Shown here one piece after another: positions 10,544 through 22,384 of a stretch of 64,000 nt of DNA. This DNA comes from Macrocybe gigantea. Lineage: Eukaryota > Basidiomycota > Agaricomycetes > Agaricales > Callistosporiaceae. The notes under the pieces are model-generated. The model did no database searches. It worked only from the letters and a program-made list of their open reading frames with translations, and was not told the origin of the DNA. Positions within the stretch are counted from its first letter, which is position 1. The number at the start of each line of letters is the position of its first letter. The stretch spans positions 1 through 64,000 of the forward strand of contig SJRY01000295.1 in assembly GCA_011319805.1 (NCBI GenBank). Reading direction: 5' to 3'. The position numbers and the translations under genes are program-made.

Positions 10544-11759
10544 ATGTCCCAGGCGCGTCTCTCCCTTTTTGTGTGCGGTCTGTTCGCCTTTTGCGCCAAC
10601 GGCGCGTCGGCTCAGACTACGAGCTCTATTGCGGCTCCTGGAGCGACTCCGTCTGTTGCGCCAGCCGCGGTGTATGACGGCGGCTACCCCGATGCAAAGG
10701 ACGTTGCGCTGCGCATCGGCAACGGTGGCGCAGGGCAGTCTGGTCTCATTGGCGCTTGGGCGGACGCGTTCATCAAAGCCAGCGTCGCCAATGGAACGCA
10801 GCCATTCAAGGTGACGCTTTTCTGGACCTCACGACGGCTAGCGAAAGGTGCTGATCTGTTGCCACTTAGGTCGGTTGGTATTTGGGAGACACCACTCAGA
10901 GCTTGGCCTACTTGGCGGACGGCGCCATAGACGTGGCTGCCACCTACAACGACGCAGCCGAGCAGCAATCTCTTGCCTCAGGGGCCGCCGTGCAAAGGGT
11001 GTACGGCTTCCGTGTAAGCTCTTCACTTCAAGCCCGTCAACAGCAATCTTCACGTCTGATGTATCACCAGGACCATTTCCTTTTGGTCGGTCCGAAATCC
11101 AACCCGGCCAACCTCTCGAGCAGTGACGACGTGTTGACCATGTTCAACAAGATCGTTTCTCGTGGCAACGCGGACGCTAACGTAAATCCTGCATACCCAT
11201 TTTCGGTTCAAGATGTTGACGTGCCTGGTTTTTTAATCTTTGTTTAGACACCGCCTTTGAATGGTACCGCAGTTCGCTTCCTTTCCCGGTTCGACAAGAG
11301 CGCGACGAACATCAAGGAATCGGAGCTGTTCATCACCATCGGTCAAGTGCGCTATTCGCGATCTCCTCAGACAAACCCGAACTCTTCTCAACTCAACTCC
11401 GTTCACAGGTTCCCTGGGCGCTCGCCTACTCCAAGTGGTACCACCAATACCCGCAATTCCCTATCCAAGCGCTGCAAGCCGCCTCGCTCCTTTCCGAATA
11501 CACGATCACGGACCGCGGGACGTGGCTCTCGTCGACCACCGCCGTCACGGACGCGCTGACGATCTACAAGACGGGCTCCGACAACGCGACGGATCCGTTG
11601 CTGAACCCCGCACGCGTCTTGCTGGGCGCAAAGGCCGATGCGGCGTACCACAACGTCTCTGCGAGCTTCATGCAGTGGGTCGTCAGTTCCGATGGTGGCC
11701 AAAAGGTCATTTCCGAGTTTAAGAAGAACGGACAAGTCTTGTATTCGCCGGCCCCTTGA
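10544..11759 (+). CDS. Secreted periplasmic-binding-protein-like protein (tungstate/TupA type)
   Basis: Five exons (10544..10810, 10870..11013, 11071..11181, 11248..11346, 11409..11759) join in frame to 323 residues. A signal peptide is clear: a hydrophobic stretch LSLFVCGLFAFCANG then ASAQ. The mature part matches the PBP fold of tungstate-binding SBPs: LRIGNGGAGQSGLIGAW, AIDVAATYNDAAEQQS, FLLVGPKSNPANLS, IVSRGNADAN, then FLSRFDKSATNIKESELF, and a C-terminal lobe with SEYTITDRGTWLSS. In bacteria these domains feed ABC importers; fungi have secreted stand-alone versions, so ligand and role are open. No transporter gene lies beside it. The start is the first ATG giving the signal peptide. Bacterial ancestry of the fold is known for the family; timing of any transfer cannot be judged here. 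Confidence 0.85.
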
Positions 11760-12012
11760 CGGACGTGATATCCACATTCTTTAAAAGCTTGGCAATTAGA
11801 TTTTATAGTCGCATTCGTTTTCATTTAATAATGATGGACTGTTTACTTGTTGTGTTCATCACACGGACAAGAGATTAATAATGGAATGGGAAGGAGAATA
11901 ATAGATTTAAATGACGGCAATACAGGTATACAAACGGATGAGCCAGCGAACGGGGGTTGCCTTTAAAGAATGGAATATATGTGCGAGAGAACCAGCGAAT
12001 TTCATAGCAAGA

Positions 12013-12924
12013 TCAAGCCCTGCTGTCGCGATAGTGGCTCTGCCTGGGATCCCACCTGCCATGCAGCGGCTCCCGCAGCGCATTGTTGACAAAGCTGAAC
12101 AACATGCTGATGACGAGGATGAGCGTCAAGTCGAGCCACCCGATCCACGAGAACGCGACGAGCGCGGTCAGGACGCGGCATGCGCGGTACTGCTGGCAGA
12201 ACGAGAGGTCGCCCCATATCGACTGCGGGGCAGAGGAGAGGAAAGGCAGTTTGTCAGCCAGAGCTGAGAAATGGAAGAATCGTGGAGGGGGAACGGGGAA
12301 GAGAAGGGAACGGACGCACTGTGGCGATGGCTGCTCCTACTATCCAGAAGAGCCAGAGGATCGCGAGGCCGATGAGTTCTCCGCGGAACGTGGAGACAAG
12401 GCGGCTCTCCGCGCGCTTGTATATGCAGTGAATGCTTTTCAACGACCCGGGGGTCGAGAACGTCAGAGCTCGGCGCAGGACAGCCAAGGCAACAGAAGAG
12501 GGGGAGGGACATACATGAATATCGACCACGGTATCGTCAAGAGCGTCGTCACGAGCAGCTCGACCACGATCGGGTCTGAAATGCGGAGGAATGCACCAAG
12601 TCAGCGCTGCCGACATCCGGGGGGTTGGCGCCCGCGCAAGGGCCGGTGGCGGCGGGCTCACCATAAAAATCGACGCCGCCGTTCAGAGGGTCGCCGCGGG
12701 GCAGATGCGTCGTGTAATACAGTCTAGCGGCGGAGAGACCGAACAGCACGAGAGAAAAGATGATCTGCGAAGCGGAAGCGCAAAACAGGTCAGAGAGGAG
12801 CGAGAAGCCTGGTGCAGGCGTGGCCCCGAGGCGGGGCCGGGCTGGCGAAAGGACGAGGAGATACGGACGGACGGACCAGGGAGAAGTACAGTCCCATGCG
12901 CAACGGCGGCAAATCGAACGCCAT
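12013..12924 (-). CDS. Small four-TM MARVEL-like membrane protein (copy 1)
   Basis: Five exons (12924..12877, 12764..12662, 12575..12515, 12434..12320, 12222..12013) splice in frame to 178 residues. Four hydrophobic segments are visible: SLVLFGLSAARLYY, VVELLVTTLLTIPWSIF, ELIGLAILWLFWIVGAAIA and VLTALVAFSWIGWLDLTLILVI (split by family convention). The loops carry LPRGDPLNGGVDFYGDP and SIWGDLSFCQQYRACR, which I recognise from MARVEL-like proteins common in basidiomycetes. The likely role is membrane organisation or vesicle trafficking, by family only. A paralogue lies at 14929-15773 on the other strand, so the two are a divergent pair. A TTTAAATA box at about 13097-13104 fits its promoter. Confidence 0.8.
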
Positions 12925-14928
12925 TTTTTTTTTCACCCTCCCAAAAACAAATGTTCTCTAAACCAGCGATCAACGCGAGCGCGAAACAGAAGCAGAAAAA
13001 AGGCAAGCCAAAAAGTCAACGATTGATGACGAGAAGGGTGACAGCGGATTGGTGACTGGTGTGGGGGACGAGAGAAGGAGGGGAACGAGGAGAGAATGTA
13101 TTTAAAGGCGAGGGAACGTTGCGGACATGAGGCGTCCACGGTGCGGGAGAATGCGAAGGTTTGCTTTTTAATAGCAAAAAGCAGCGCGCAGTTCCATCAC
13201 TCGTCCTCATGGCGAGCACTCGCGCATTGTCACTTTGATCTGCGGTGAGTGGCTCAGTTGGAACTGCGGACGCTTTCCGGGGGAATCACACCAGCGCGCT
13301 ATGGCAACCGCTTTTTGTTGGAGGGGGGGTTTCCTAGGCGCCTGTGAAAAGACACGATGCGAGTCGTCCGTGCCCGCTATGTACAGTACGTCTGCTTCTT
13401 TTCTTCCTCGAACAGCCAGACAGCGTCGACAGGTCGGCCAAGCCCCTTCACTCGTAGCGCGATTTCAAAGTCGGCATAGCAAGGTTGCGGTTTGCGGTGC
13501 TTTCGCGCTCTGATCGACATCGCCTCGGATTGCTATGTCCTCTTCATGCGGCGAAAACGCAAGATGAAAAAAAAAAAGGGGGCAGGCAGATTGTCGAGGC
13601 GAACACGAGACGAACAATGCAAGATCATCGATGGACGTCAAGTGATTGCATAGCACCGGCGCTGTCAGTGCTTTTTTTTTTTTTCCTTTATCGGGCTCGA
13701 GGTCCAGGGAGATCATTGAGAGTTTGAGAGTTTGCAAGCCAGATTCCTCGAGGCCAGGCAAGCTCGTGCATTCTGTGTGGTGTTTGTCCTGGACCTGGCG
13801 GGCGGAATGGAAGGAACCGGAAACCTCCGATATATGACGGAGCGTTTAGGACGGCAAAGCCCACGTTCGTCCGCATCTTTTTAATCGATTTAGAGGTCGA
13901 GAGAACAGACGTTTGCTGCTCGACGGAGAACGGACGACACCCTATAGCTGGCGCTTTCGCAGTACATCTATGACGGAGCTCGTCCTGTTTTCCGCAGTCA
14001 ATGCATCTAAAAGGTATTAATACTCTTGCCAGCCTCGCACGGCTGCACTCTTCCGCATCGACCCGCAACCTCCGCTCGAGTCTCGAGTCTCGGCTCGCTC
14101 GCCTGCTCAAAAAAAAGAAAAAAAAAGAAAAGAACGGCTCTGCTTCAGCTCGAGCGGTTTATCGCGTTGTCTTGGGCTTGGCGAATTAGCAAATTGGTGG
14201 AGCTCTCGAAACAAAAACCGGGGTCTAGTCGACAGTTTCTGTCCGTTCTGGAACTCTCGCTTCTCACTCGGTCGCGGATGCGCGCCCTGCTCTATGCTAG
14301 CTGCGAGGGGAGGCAACTTTTTTTTTTTTTGGGCGACGGTGGAAGGGACAAACTCGGCACTTTGGGTTTAACCTTTGTGACGAACGGGTTTTTAATACGA
14401 CACGGCAAGTTGTAGATCTTATTCGAGGACGGAGCCAACACACCACTCGCCTGGCCCAACCCCTATGACTGCCGAGGCCGAGCGATCGCCAGGCTCTGTT
14501 TTACATTCGACAACTTTTCTTTCTGTTTTTTTTTTCTGGCCCTAAGCTCATCGACTCTTTTGATCCGACTCGTCGGCTCCCTTTGCAAGACCGTTGAGCA
14601 GCAGTGACTTGCAGAGGCTTTTTTTTTTCTCCATGGGCGTCGTCTGGAGTGTTCGAGCACGACTACGAGACTTTTTTTTTCTTCTGGAGAGAACAGATGA
14701 GACATTTCCAACTTTGGGAATGTGTCTCATCCGTTTCCACCAAAGATGACGTCTCGGCATACAATACGCTACGTCATCGTCCGGTATTTGGGACCCAACG
14801 TCAGCAAATCAGAAAAAAACAAAATAAAGAAGAAAAAGTCAAGGTCAAGGTCGCGGCGCAAGGGGCTTGGGTTGTTGGGTAAGCACTTTATAAGCTCGAA
14901 TCGCCCGAGTTTCAGACCACAGTTCGAC
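12925..14928. promoter_or_regulatory. 2-kb divergent promoter region between the two MARVEL-like genes
   Basis: No coding region is supported on either strand. The stretch is rich in A or T homopolymers: about 12925-12934, 13566-13577, 13671-13684, 14109-14126, 14319-14330, 14527-14536, 14621-14630 and 14671-14680. A TTTAAATA element sits at 13097-13104 for the minus gene and CTTTATAAGC at 14886-14895 for the plus gene, 35-45 bases before its ATG. The tracts may keep the shared promoter nucleosome-poor, which is inference. Confidence 0.55.
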
Positions 14929-15773
14929 ATGGCATTCAACGGCCTCCGCATCGCCCTCTACGCCGCCCTCGTGAGTCCCTCGTTTCCCTACTTCACGGCC
15001 CTCATCCTCATCGTCCCCCTTGACAGTGGTTGTTTGCTACCATCCTCCTCGGTATGAGTGGCGCGCGGGTGGCCTACACGGAAAAACTCAGCCACCCAGA
15101 TACCTTGCACAACGGCGTCCATTATTACGGTGAGCCCGCGCGCCGACGTTATCATCCGCTGGTCACTCACGAGGCACAGATCCAATCATCATCGAAATCA
15201 TCGTCACGTCCATATTAGCCTGGTGGTGGGCCGTCATGATGTGCGTCCTGTTGTCTTACTTTTGCTTTTTTTTCTTCCGTTTTTCAGACCGGCTGGACAT
15301 TCGCGCACAGGATCGTCATCCTGGCTCTGACAGCCGCCTCGTCATTCATCGCATGGGCCCTGGAATCCCTCGGCGTCTTCATCCTCTGGGTGATGTACCT
15401 CGTCGGCGCCGCAATAGTAACAGTAAGCCGCTCCACAACCTCGCTCCAACCGTGCACCACAACGTACTGATCGTCCCGCTCCTCTTTCCTCCTTCTCCAA
15501 CACCCCCCCCCATCACAGCACTTTTGGCACGGAAACGGGCGCTGCTGGCACTTCCTGGGGCAGTGCAAGCTCCTCACAGCCATCATCGGGTTCTCCTGGA
15601 TCATCTGGGTCGTGACGTTTGCGCTGCTCGCCGCTTCCGCGTTTAGCTACATTCAAGGTGAAGGCGAAGAGCGTCCCGCGTTCCGACGCCGTCCCAAGGC
15701 AGAGGAAGCTGGCGCCGCTCCTGGCGCGGAGACCAGAGAAGCGGGAGCCGGTCAACCGGCCGCAACCGTATGA
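14929..15773 (+). CDS. Small four-TM MARVEL-like membrane protein (copy 2)
   Basis: Five exons (14929..14970, 15027..15129, 15180..15240, 15311..15422, 15519..15773) keep frame and give 190 residues. It aligns with the 12013-12924 gene segment by segment: ARVAYTEKLSHPDTLHNGV, DPIIIEIIVTSILAWWW, IVILALTAASSFIAWALES with ILWVMYLVGAAIVT, then HFWHGNGRCWHFLGQCK and a last hydrophobic helix FALLAASAFSYI. The C-terminal tail is longer and polar (Glu, Ala, Gly). At the third intron an alternative acceptor at 15288 with a weaker donor is possible and would add a few residues. Function is unknown; the MARVEL relationship is by fold pattern and family memory. Confidence 0.8.
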
Positions 15774-16159
15774 GGGGAAAAAGAATCTTTCGACAGAAAC
15801 AGAAAACTCTTGCTCTTATTTATGCCCATCACTAGCTTATCTTGCACGACCCCCCCTTGCCTTTCTGACTTGCCAAGACCTGTACGGTAATGCTTTCTCT
15901 CCGAAACGCCCCACTTGCTCGCACACTTTTTTCAACGAACGAACGAATAATCTGTATAATATATCTTTTTTACGAAACCTAATCATTTGTTCTTTCGCCA
16001 TTCTACTTGCTAATTCCCCAGCATCCTCTGTAATGTTTCGAAAAAAAAAATCACATTTCGTACATGATTCGATATAGATGTTAGTACACGATTTCCTACT
16101 AGCAATGAAACAAACAAAAGATGATAGAACTGTTTCGCATATCGTTGGTATGGATCTGC

Positions 16160-18828
16160 TCAGTTGCCGTTCTCGGCCTCCTGCATCCTGACCCACATGC
16201 CACCCTAGACATTGATTGTCAAAAAAAAAAAAAAAAAATAGATAGACAACACCGGGCACGAACTCACATGAGTGTACATGGTGAGGTGAATCTTGGGCCA
16301 GATCTTCTCGATGGACTTGCGGCCCGGTGCCTCGGCCCACTCTCTCGGAGGCCGCGTCTCGGGCGGGAAAGCGTCCGCATCCAGCGAGATGGACGAGAAC
16401 TGCTGCAGGAGCCGGATAAGCATGAACGACATTTCATTGTAAGCGAACTGCAAAAAGGGAAAAAAAAAATAGAGTTCGGTCTTTTAGTTTTTCCCTCCTC
16501 CACTTTTCGGTGTATGAAAACGAGTGCACGAACCTGTTGTCCGAGACAGATTCGAGGTCCGGCGTTGAACGGGAGAAAGATGAACGAGTTGCTGATCAGG
16601 TGCTTCTTGAGCCTCTCGTCGAGGAAGCGGTCCGGATCAAACTCTTCCGCTGTAGACCAAGAAAAAACCTCGGTTCCGAGCCTTGCAGAGTCCTAGCAGA
16701 CACTCACCATCGGGTCCCCAGAGATCCTTGCGCCGGTGCATGACAAAAACAGAGTACGGCACCCTGGTGTCGGTCAGACGCCGTCAGAGGAAAGAACAGA
16801 GCGCGGGAAGGGAGAGACGTCACTTTGTGCCCGCGGGAACGTAGATCGGCTTCTGCATCGGGTCCGGCGAGGGCCATGTCGTCGCGTTCACGGTTTCGCT
16901 GGCGAAGCAACGGCAACACGAATGAGCGGCGGTTGTTATTCATGCATTTGTCAGGATGCTGGAAGGTGCGTACCGTGTGTTGAAAGGCCTGCCAGTCGGA
17001 CTAGATCAGACCAGAAGTGACGGTTCGATCGCGACAGACGCCAACTCACACGATAGGGAAGAGCCTCAGCGTCTCTGGACGAACGACACGCGTTCAAACG
17101 CCACGCTCTCAAACCAATCGCGCAAACGCACCGTTGATCACCGCGCGGAGGTACTTCATCTCTCTGATATCGTCGTACGTGGGCCGGCGCGCCGGGCCGA
17201 CTTTCTGCAGCACTTCCTCGCGGAGGCGCGCGAGGACGGCGGGGTAGATCGAGAGAAAGTAAATCACGAACGTGAGCGTCGCGGCGGTCGTGTCGCGGCC
17301 GGCTACATGCAAGCGGACAGGCGGTCAGGCTTACGGACGGAGACTTGGCGAGCGGACGCCGCACCGATCATGATGTTGAGGCTTTGCGCGAAAGGGCCAA
17401 GGTTTGTTGATGGCTCTTGTTAAATGTAGGATCACTCACGTTTCGTCTTTCAGAACCACGGGATCTGCATCGGCGTCAGCGTGCATTGCAAAGACGGTAA
17501 GAAACAAAAAACAAACAAACCCGACGTCAGGCTGACTAGGTGGTCCAGCAACGTCTCGCCGTCCTCGACGTGCGAGTCGAGTGTCTTTTGCACCCTGTCA
17601 GGATCTGCTTTGCGCTTCGCGATAGCCTCTTCGATGATCGGCGCAATATACGCATTCACGACGCGCATAGCGTCCTCGGATCTGTCGCGCCACATCTCCG
17701 TGAGGGGCCAAATCCACCCATATCTCTCCCTGCTCGAAATGACCTCCTGCGCCTCCGCAAACGCGCGCGCGAACCGATCCGCGTGCTCCGCGCGCTGGGA
17801 GCGCGACTCGGGCGCGACGTACGCGGGAGGGGTGTTGTGCGGGAAGGGCAGGCCGGCGTCGAGGCTGTGCACGCAGGTGCCGAAGAGGAACTCGGTCGCG
17901 CTGTCGAGCGTGAAGCGCGACATGAGGTCTTGAAAGTTGATCGCGTGCCCGTTGCGCATGCGTGCCTTGATCTGCGAGATGGCGTTTTGCGCGTGTCGGT
18001 CGAAGAGGTCAAAGTCGGAGATCCGGTTCCGCGTGAAGAACGGTCGCGTCATGGAGCGGTGGAATCTGTTGAGGGTGCGGGTAAAGAGGAGGGAGGGTAG
18101 AGCGTTTGTTGGATACGTACTTCCACCTTTCGCCTGTGCATCATGTTCACGTAAAGTCGTCTCGCCGAGTCGAACCGCGGTGCTCACCATCGGAATTAAA
18201 GACGCCGGTGCCCAAAACGGAGCCCATCGTCTCGTGGAAGCGTTCGCCTGACCCGCTCATCAAGGCTCTGGTCAGAGCGGTGAATATGACGGTAGCGCAC
18301 CTTTGACATAGTTGTTGAAATCGGTGGCCAGGATGAGCTTGATGTGTTCAGGAGAGCAAGTGAAGATCAAGTCGGACCAGAACACGCGCATGTTCATCAC
18401 CGGGCCGAGCTCGCTGAAGTACTCAAAGATCCCATCCGCTGTCAACCCCCAGCGAATCCATCAACCCTAATCCAAAACGAATAATAAAACAGTTCGTGCG
18501 CCCACGCACCTGGATAGCCGGTGTCCCACAGGTACCGCATGCGCTTCAGCACGTCCGCGTTGCCGAACGCCTTGCCCGGGACCCGCGGTGCGAGGCGCGC
18601 ACCCATCCGTGCGGCGTCGCGCCGATCGTGGATCTCCTTCCATGCGATCCTGACAACAAAGACGACGGGCACGCTGAGCGCCGCGAGGGCGCCCACCGCC
18701 CAGCCGGGGAGCTCGACGTGCAGCGCGGTGCCTAGCACGCGGAGGGCGCCGGCGAAGACGGCGGGCGGGATGGCGAGCTTGGCGGCGCTGCGGGCGAGAA
18801 AGTCGATGCCGGGTGTGAAGAGGGTCAT
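16160..18828 (-). CDS. Cytochrome P450, CYP63-like
   Basis: A multi-exon P450 read from ATG at 18828 to TGA at 16160. The N terminus has a membrane anchor ([20 protein letters not shown]). Then come [30 protein letters not shown] (helix C W-R), [30 protein letters not shown], the I-helix [20 protein letters not shown], the K-helix region [44 protein letters not shown] and the heme loop [14 protein letters not shown] with its Cys ligand. Overall form resembles CYP63 enzymes of white-rot fungi (alkane, fatty-acid and xenobiotic oxidation). All key residues are present and no frameshift was met in the parts I read. No reductase or pathway genes adjoin it, so substrate is open. Confidence 0.88.
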
Positions 18829-19833
18829 TCGTGCTGTACGAGGTCGAAAGGCGGGTTCGGTCGGAAAGGGGCTGGCCGGGTTGCTTTTTTGTATTTTGCT
18901 GGTCGACGACGATTGAGATGAAGTTGAAGGACTGCGCTCCCAAGTGGCACAACGACGCCTTGGGTTCTTGAACGTTGGCCGAGTGGGCGTTTGTCAGGTC
19001 AAGGCACACAAGAAACTGATGGCACAGTGTCCCGCAATCATACGATCGTCTTTTCGTGAGAGGCATGGGAAACCCATGTCTGTTTGCAATAACGTGAAAA
19101 CAGACCCGGATTCGACATAGCCGGACAATGTACGTTTGAAGAACTCAAGTTTCATTCTCTCGGCTAATTTGTGGCGAGGATAAAGGTATCGTCATGCTTA
19201 CGCTGGCTAGGCCTCGGACAGCCGCTCGGCCTCAATCAACCTTGATCAATTCTCAATCCCGCAGGTTTCGCCGAACAATTCAGATGACGATTGCAACCGG
19301 CATAGCAGTCCAACGTCCAATGCCTGTCATGATCACTTGACTTGAAGTCGGGGAACGCGGCGAGGCAACGCGGGCTAGATGGCTAATTCGCATTACGAAC
19401 TCTCAGTACCGCCCTAACTGCAGCGTGCATGTGAAGTTAAACTCTTTTGAACGGCTCCGGGTCGAGAACGGCCAGGCAAGCAATCGCAGAAATTGACTGC
19501 CGAGTCGAGTCATTCGTGCGCTGGGACTTTGTCGTTGTTCCGCTGGGAATCCATTGCATAATCACGGTGGCAATCCAAAAGCGCGGGGAACGACGTTCTC
19601 TGACTTCCAACGAGCACTTGGATAATCGCTTCCCCCCTTGCACGCTTAGTTCTTCCAGATAAAGAGCGAGCATAGAAAGATTCCAAAATTCAAGCAAGGA
19701 TGTACCGGTGACGCACCCTTGCATTGTAATTCATGGTGTGCCCACGCAGAGGCATAACATGAGGAGACTATTGTATAATTTACCTTGCTACTAAGCAAAA
19801 ATATCATTCCCCGCGTCTGAAAGGAAGACGCCG
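18829..19833. other. Intergenic region, P450 promoter and 3' flank of Cys-rich gene
   Basis: No coding region is supported. The first 150 bases upstream of the P450 contain TTGCTTTTTTG, but no clear TATA box. The rest is unique-looking sequence with short chance frames. Confidence 0.4.
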
Positions 19834-21314
19834 TCACAAGTCCGAGTCTTCCCTCGACAGATGAGAAGTTTTAGCTTGGACGTTCATATAATTTCCATTG
19901 CAGGGGACTTCGGCGAACTGCCAATCCATGCCAATGTTGGGGTTGGCCCACTGTTTTAGGAAAGAAAGATCAACGCTCAGCACATCTGAACGTGGAAGAA
20001 CCACCACAGCTAGCACTCACAAACGAGAGGCCGGGTTGATCTGCAGGACAGGCCCAGCTGAGGCGGCCCATCTTGACCATGCATTTGCAGCGAGAGCAAG
20101 ACGTCTTGCCTGTGAAGAGAGCCGCGTTGGCGGGATTAGTCGTCAGCGCCATGTGTCCTCCGCCACCAGCGTTAGCAGTGTCCTGCAGAGACGTCTTGAT
20201 CAGTTTCCGTGCATCGACAAGAGTCTGCCTCCTCTTACCATCTGCATGTTATATATCCGACATCAAATAGCGAATGCATGAGCTCAGTAACGCGAAAGGA
20301 TAACGGTGGGAGGACTGACCCAGCCTGGATTCCCATTGACATCCGTCGTCGCGCCCGTGACGTCTTGGATGTAAAACTGATCAGAAGCGCGGACTGCACC
20401 ACCACCGCACCCGTTAGGAGCCGTCGACCTGCAGACTTTAAACACAAGATCCCTATATTCGCCTCATCAGAACTGCCCGCAGCGACGCCCCCAAAAGATG
20501 CTAAATCCTCACTGAATGTAACCACCGCGAGTGTACTGCTCCAAGTTGCCCGGTATGCCACGTCCGAGGGGCTGACAGTCCGCGAACGTGATCTGGTAGC
20601 AGTGTCCGTACTTCAGCCCGTTGTGCGTCGAGTTGCCGCAGACCGCCGTCAGCGAGCATGCCTTGGCGGCTTTGGGTTGCTTGGGGCAGGATTGGCAGGA
20701 ACCGCAGCTGCCGCAGCCACTTCCGCCGCATCCACCGTGGCCGGGTTCATTGGGACCGTCGGGACCGTCGGGGCCATTGGGGCCGCCGGGATGGTCGGGC
20801 CCTCCAGGTCCGCCAGGACCGTCGGGCGTTCCGGGCGTGTGGCAATAGCCGTCCTTGATGACCTGGCCTGGCCTGCAACACAGGCCATAAGGCTTGCGTC
20901 CTGTGTAAGTCAGGCCTGCGCCACAGCACTAGGAGAGGTTAGCTACACGAGCACGTCTTGACATATGAGAAGGCATACGTACGACGCCTTCCCTGCTTTT
21001 GCCGTCGTAGATGACGAGGTCTTGGCCCGTGGGCAGCACAGAGTCGTGGTAGTATGTCCCTGAAACGATGGGGGTCAGATGACAGTGGATGAGCTGAGTA
21101 AAGTTGGTCTGACTGGTCGACAATAGTTACGCTCAGTTCCAGGGCAGACCCTGGGTGTTTGGCACATGTAGTTTCCAGAGTGAGGAGGATCCTCGACGAG
21201 GACGCTGCCGCACGGGCAGCCATTCTTGTCCCGACAGTCGTCCTTGGGCGGACAATCGTCTTCAGCCCGGACGAGGATCGCAAAAAGCAACACTGCAGGC
21301 AAGACGAATTTCAT
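19834..21314 (-). CDS. Secreted Cys-rich protein with collagen-like Gly-Pro linker (copy a)
   Basis: Six or seven exons run from ATG at 21314 to TGA at 19834. A signal peptide (MKFVLPAVLLFAILVRA) precedes a Cys-rich head (DDCPPKDDCRDKNGCPCGS). Then come YYHDSVLPTGQDLVIYDG, a CC motif (CCGAGLTYTGRKPYGLCC), and a linker of Gly-Pro-x and Gly-x-Pro units (GPGGPGGPDHPGGPNGP...) ending in GGCGGSGCGSCGSC. The conserved second half has LKYGHCYQITF, QPLGRGIPGN, FKVCRST, DQFYIQDVTG, NPGW, MALTTNPANAALFTG, CSRCKCMV, WACPADQPGLSF and WQFAEVPCNG. This layout matches a secreted family I have seen in Agaricomycetes but cannot name. Introns fall at equivalent places in copies b and c. No frameshift was found. 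Likely cell-wall or extracellular. Confidence 0.72.
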
Positions 21315-22384
21315 ATCGCTTACTCTAATGGGACACGGTGAGTGTTGGAGAGAATATGGTGAGTAGGACAGACCATTATATAGCAGAAGGATCTCAGGTC
21401 AGACCATTGCCTCCGTTTGAGTGGCTTGCATTGGTATGTCAAGGCCAGTCGAGGTGAGCGAGCGCGCGATACCCTGATGATGATTTCCCTGTCCGGAACT
21501 GTTTCCACAGACTGAAATCTTCCATTCGACATGTCAATGAGTGCATCACGGAAAGACGCAGGGCCGGGCCTTCCATTCGACATGCCAGTTGTGGAGCTCC
21601 ATAGTCGACAGAGTCGGTCGACTCGCCGCTGATGGAAAACATACAAACCAGGAACGACGAGGGCGCCAATCAGAAGGCATGAGATGTCCTGCCACGTCGG
21701 GGCGGTTGAAAAAAGGCTTCGTTCTCACTGTGTGAATTATGGACGACCAATCAGAGTCATGAGCATCTCATGAAAAACGAACCGGCAAGCGTGCAGCGTG
21801 ATACGAAAATACAAGTGTCGAAGATCGGAGGGCGCTGGTGTGAAGTCGTTCCTGTGATTGATATTCATTTGACCCTAAATTGAATTTCAATCCCAGGTGG
21901 GCGCGCAAACAATGATTGTTCCAGATTGACGAAATATGTAGCGTCATTGCACCGCGATTTTCTCCAGCTATCCAGGAAATTTGAGTTGGGTTCCATTTCT
22001 TGAGCGCACAGCAGAACGGTCGAGAAGTCCTTTCAAGTGGCATACAGGCACAGCAAGGAGAGCAAAGACATTTTTAGATCCGTTGATTTCCCCATAAGTA
22101 CTGCTATAGAGCCTCCGTTGTTTAAGTTGGCGCCAATCAGTAAACATCTTCAAGATCTGCGGTGATATGTTTCCACCGGGAGGGAAGATTGGAGCTTCCT
22201 GATGGTCCTGAGGATTCATGACACTCCATCAGCATCTCCTCAAGCCGTAGTTCCTGCCGTCATGGAACAAGATGAACTTCTTCTATATTGCACCTGGATT
22301 CAGTTTACTTTTTCATATTAATTCTGCGAAGCACTGCACCACTGTTTAACTCGGACCACTCCTGACGAGTAGTACTAGCACACA
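21315..22384. promoter_or_regulatory. Divergent promoter region between Cys-rich copies a and b
   Basis: About 1.07 kb with no supported gene. The word CTTCCATTCGACATG occurs twice, at about 21518-21532 and 21569-21583, about 50 bases apart. TTATATAG near 21374-21381 could serve copy a. No clear TATA box was found for copy b, though TATTGCACC and TTCATATTAATTC occur in the last 100 bases. Confidence 0.45.

Noticed and set aside
13688..14110. 140-codon minus-strand open frame in the MARVEL intergenic region
   Set aside because: No domain, Arg-rich composition typical of a GC-rich chance frame, crosses probable promoter sequence.
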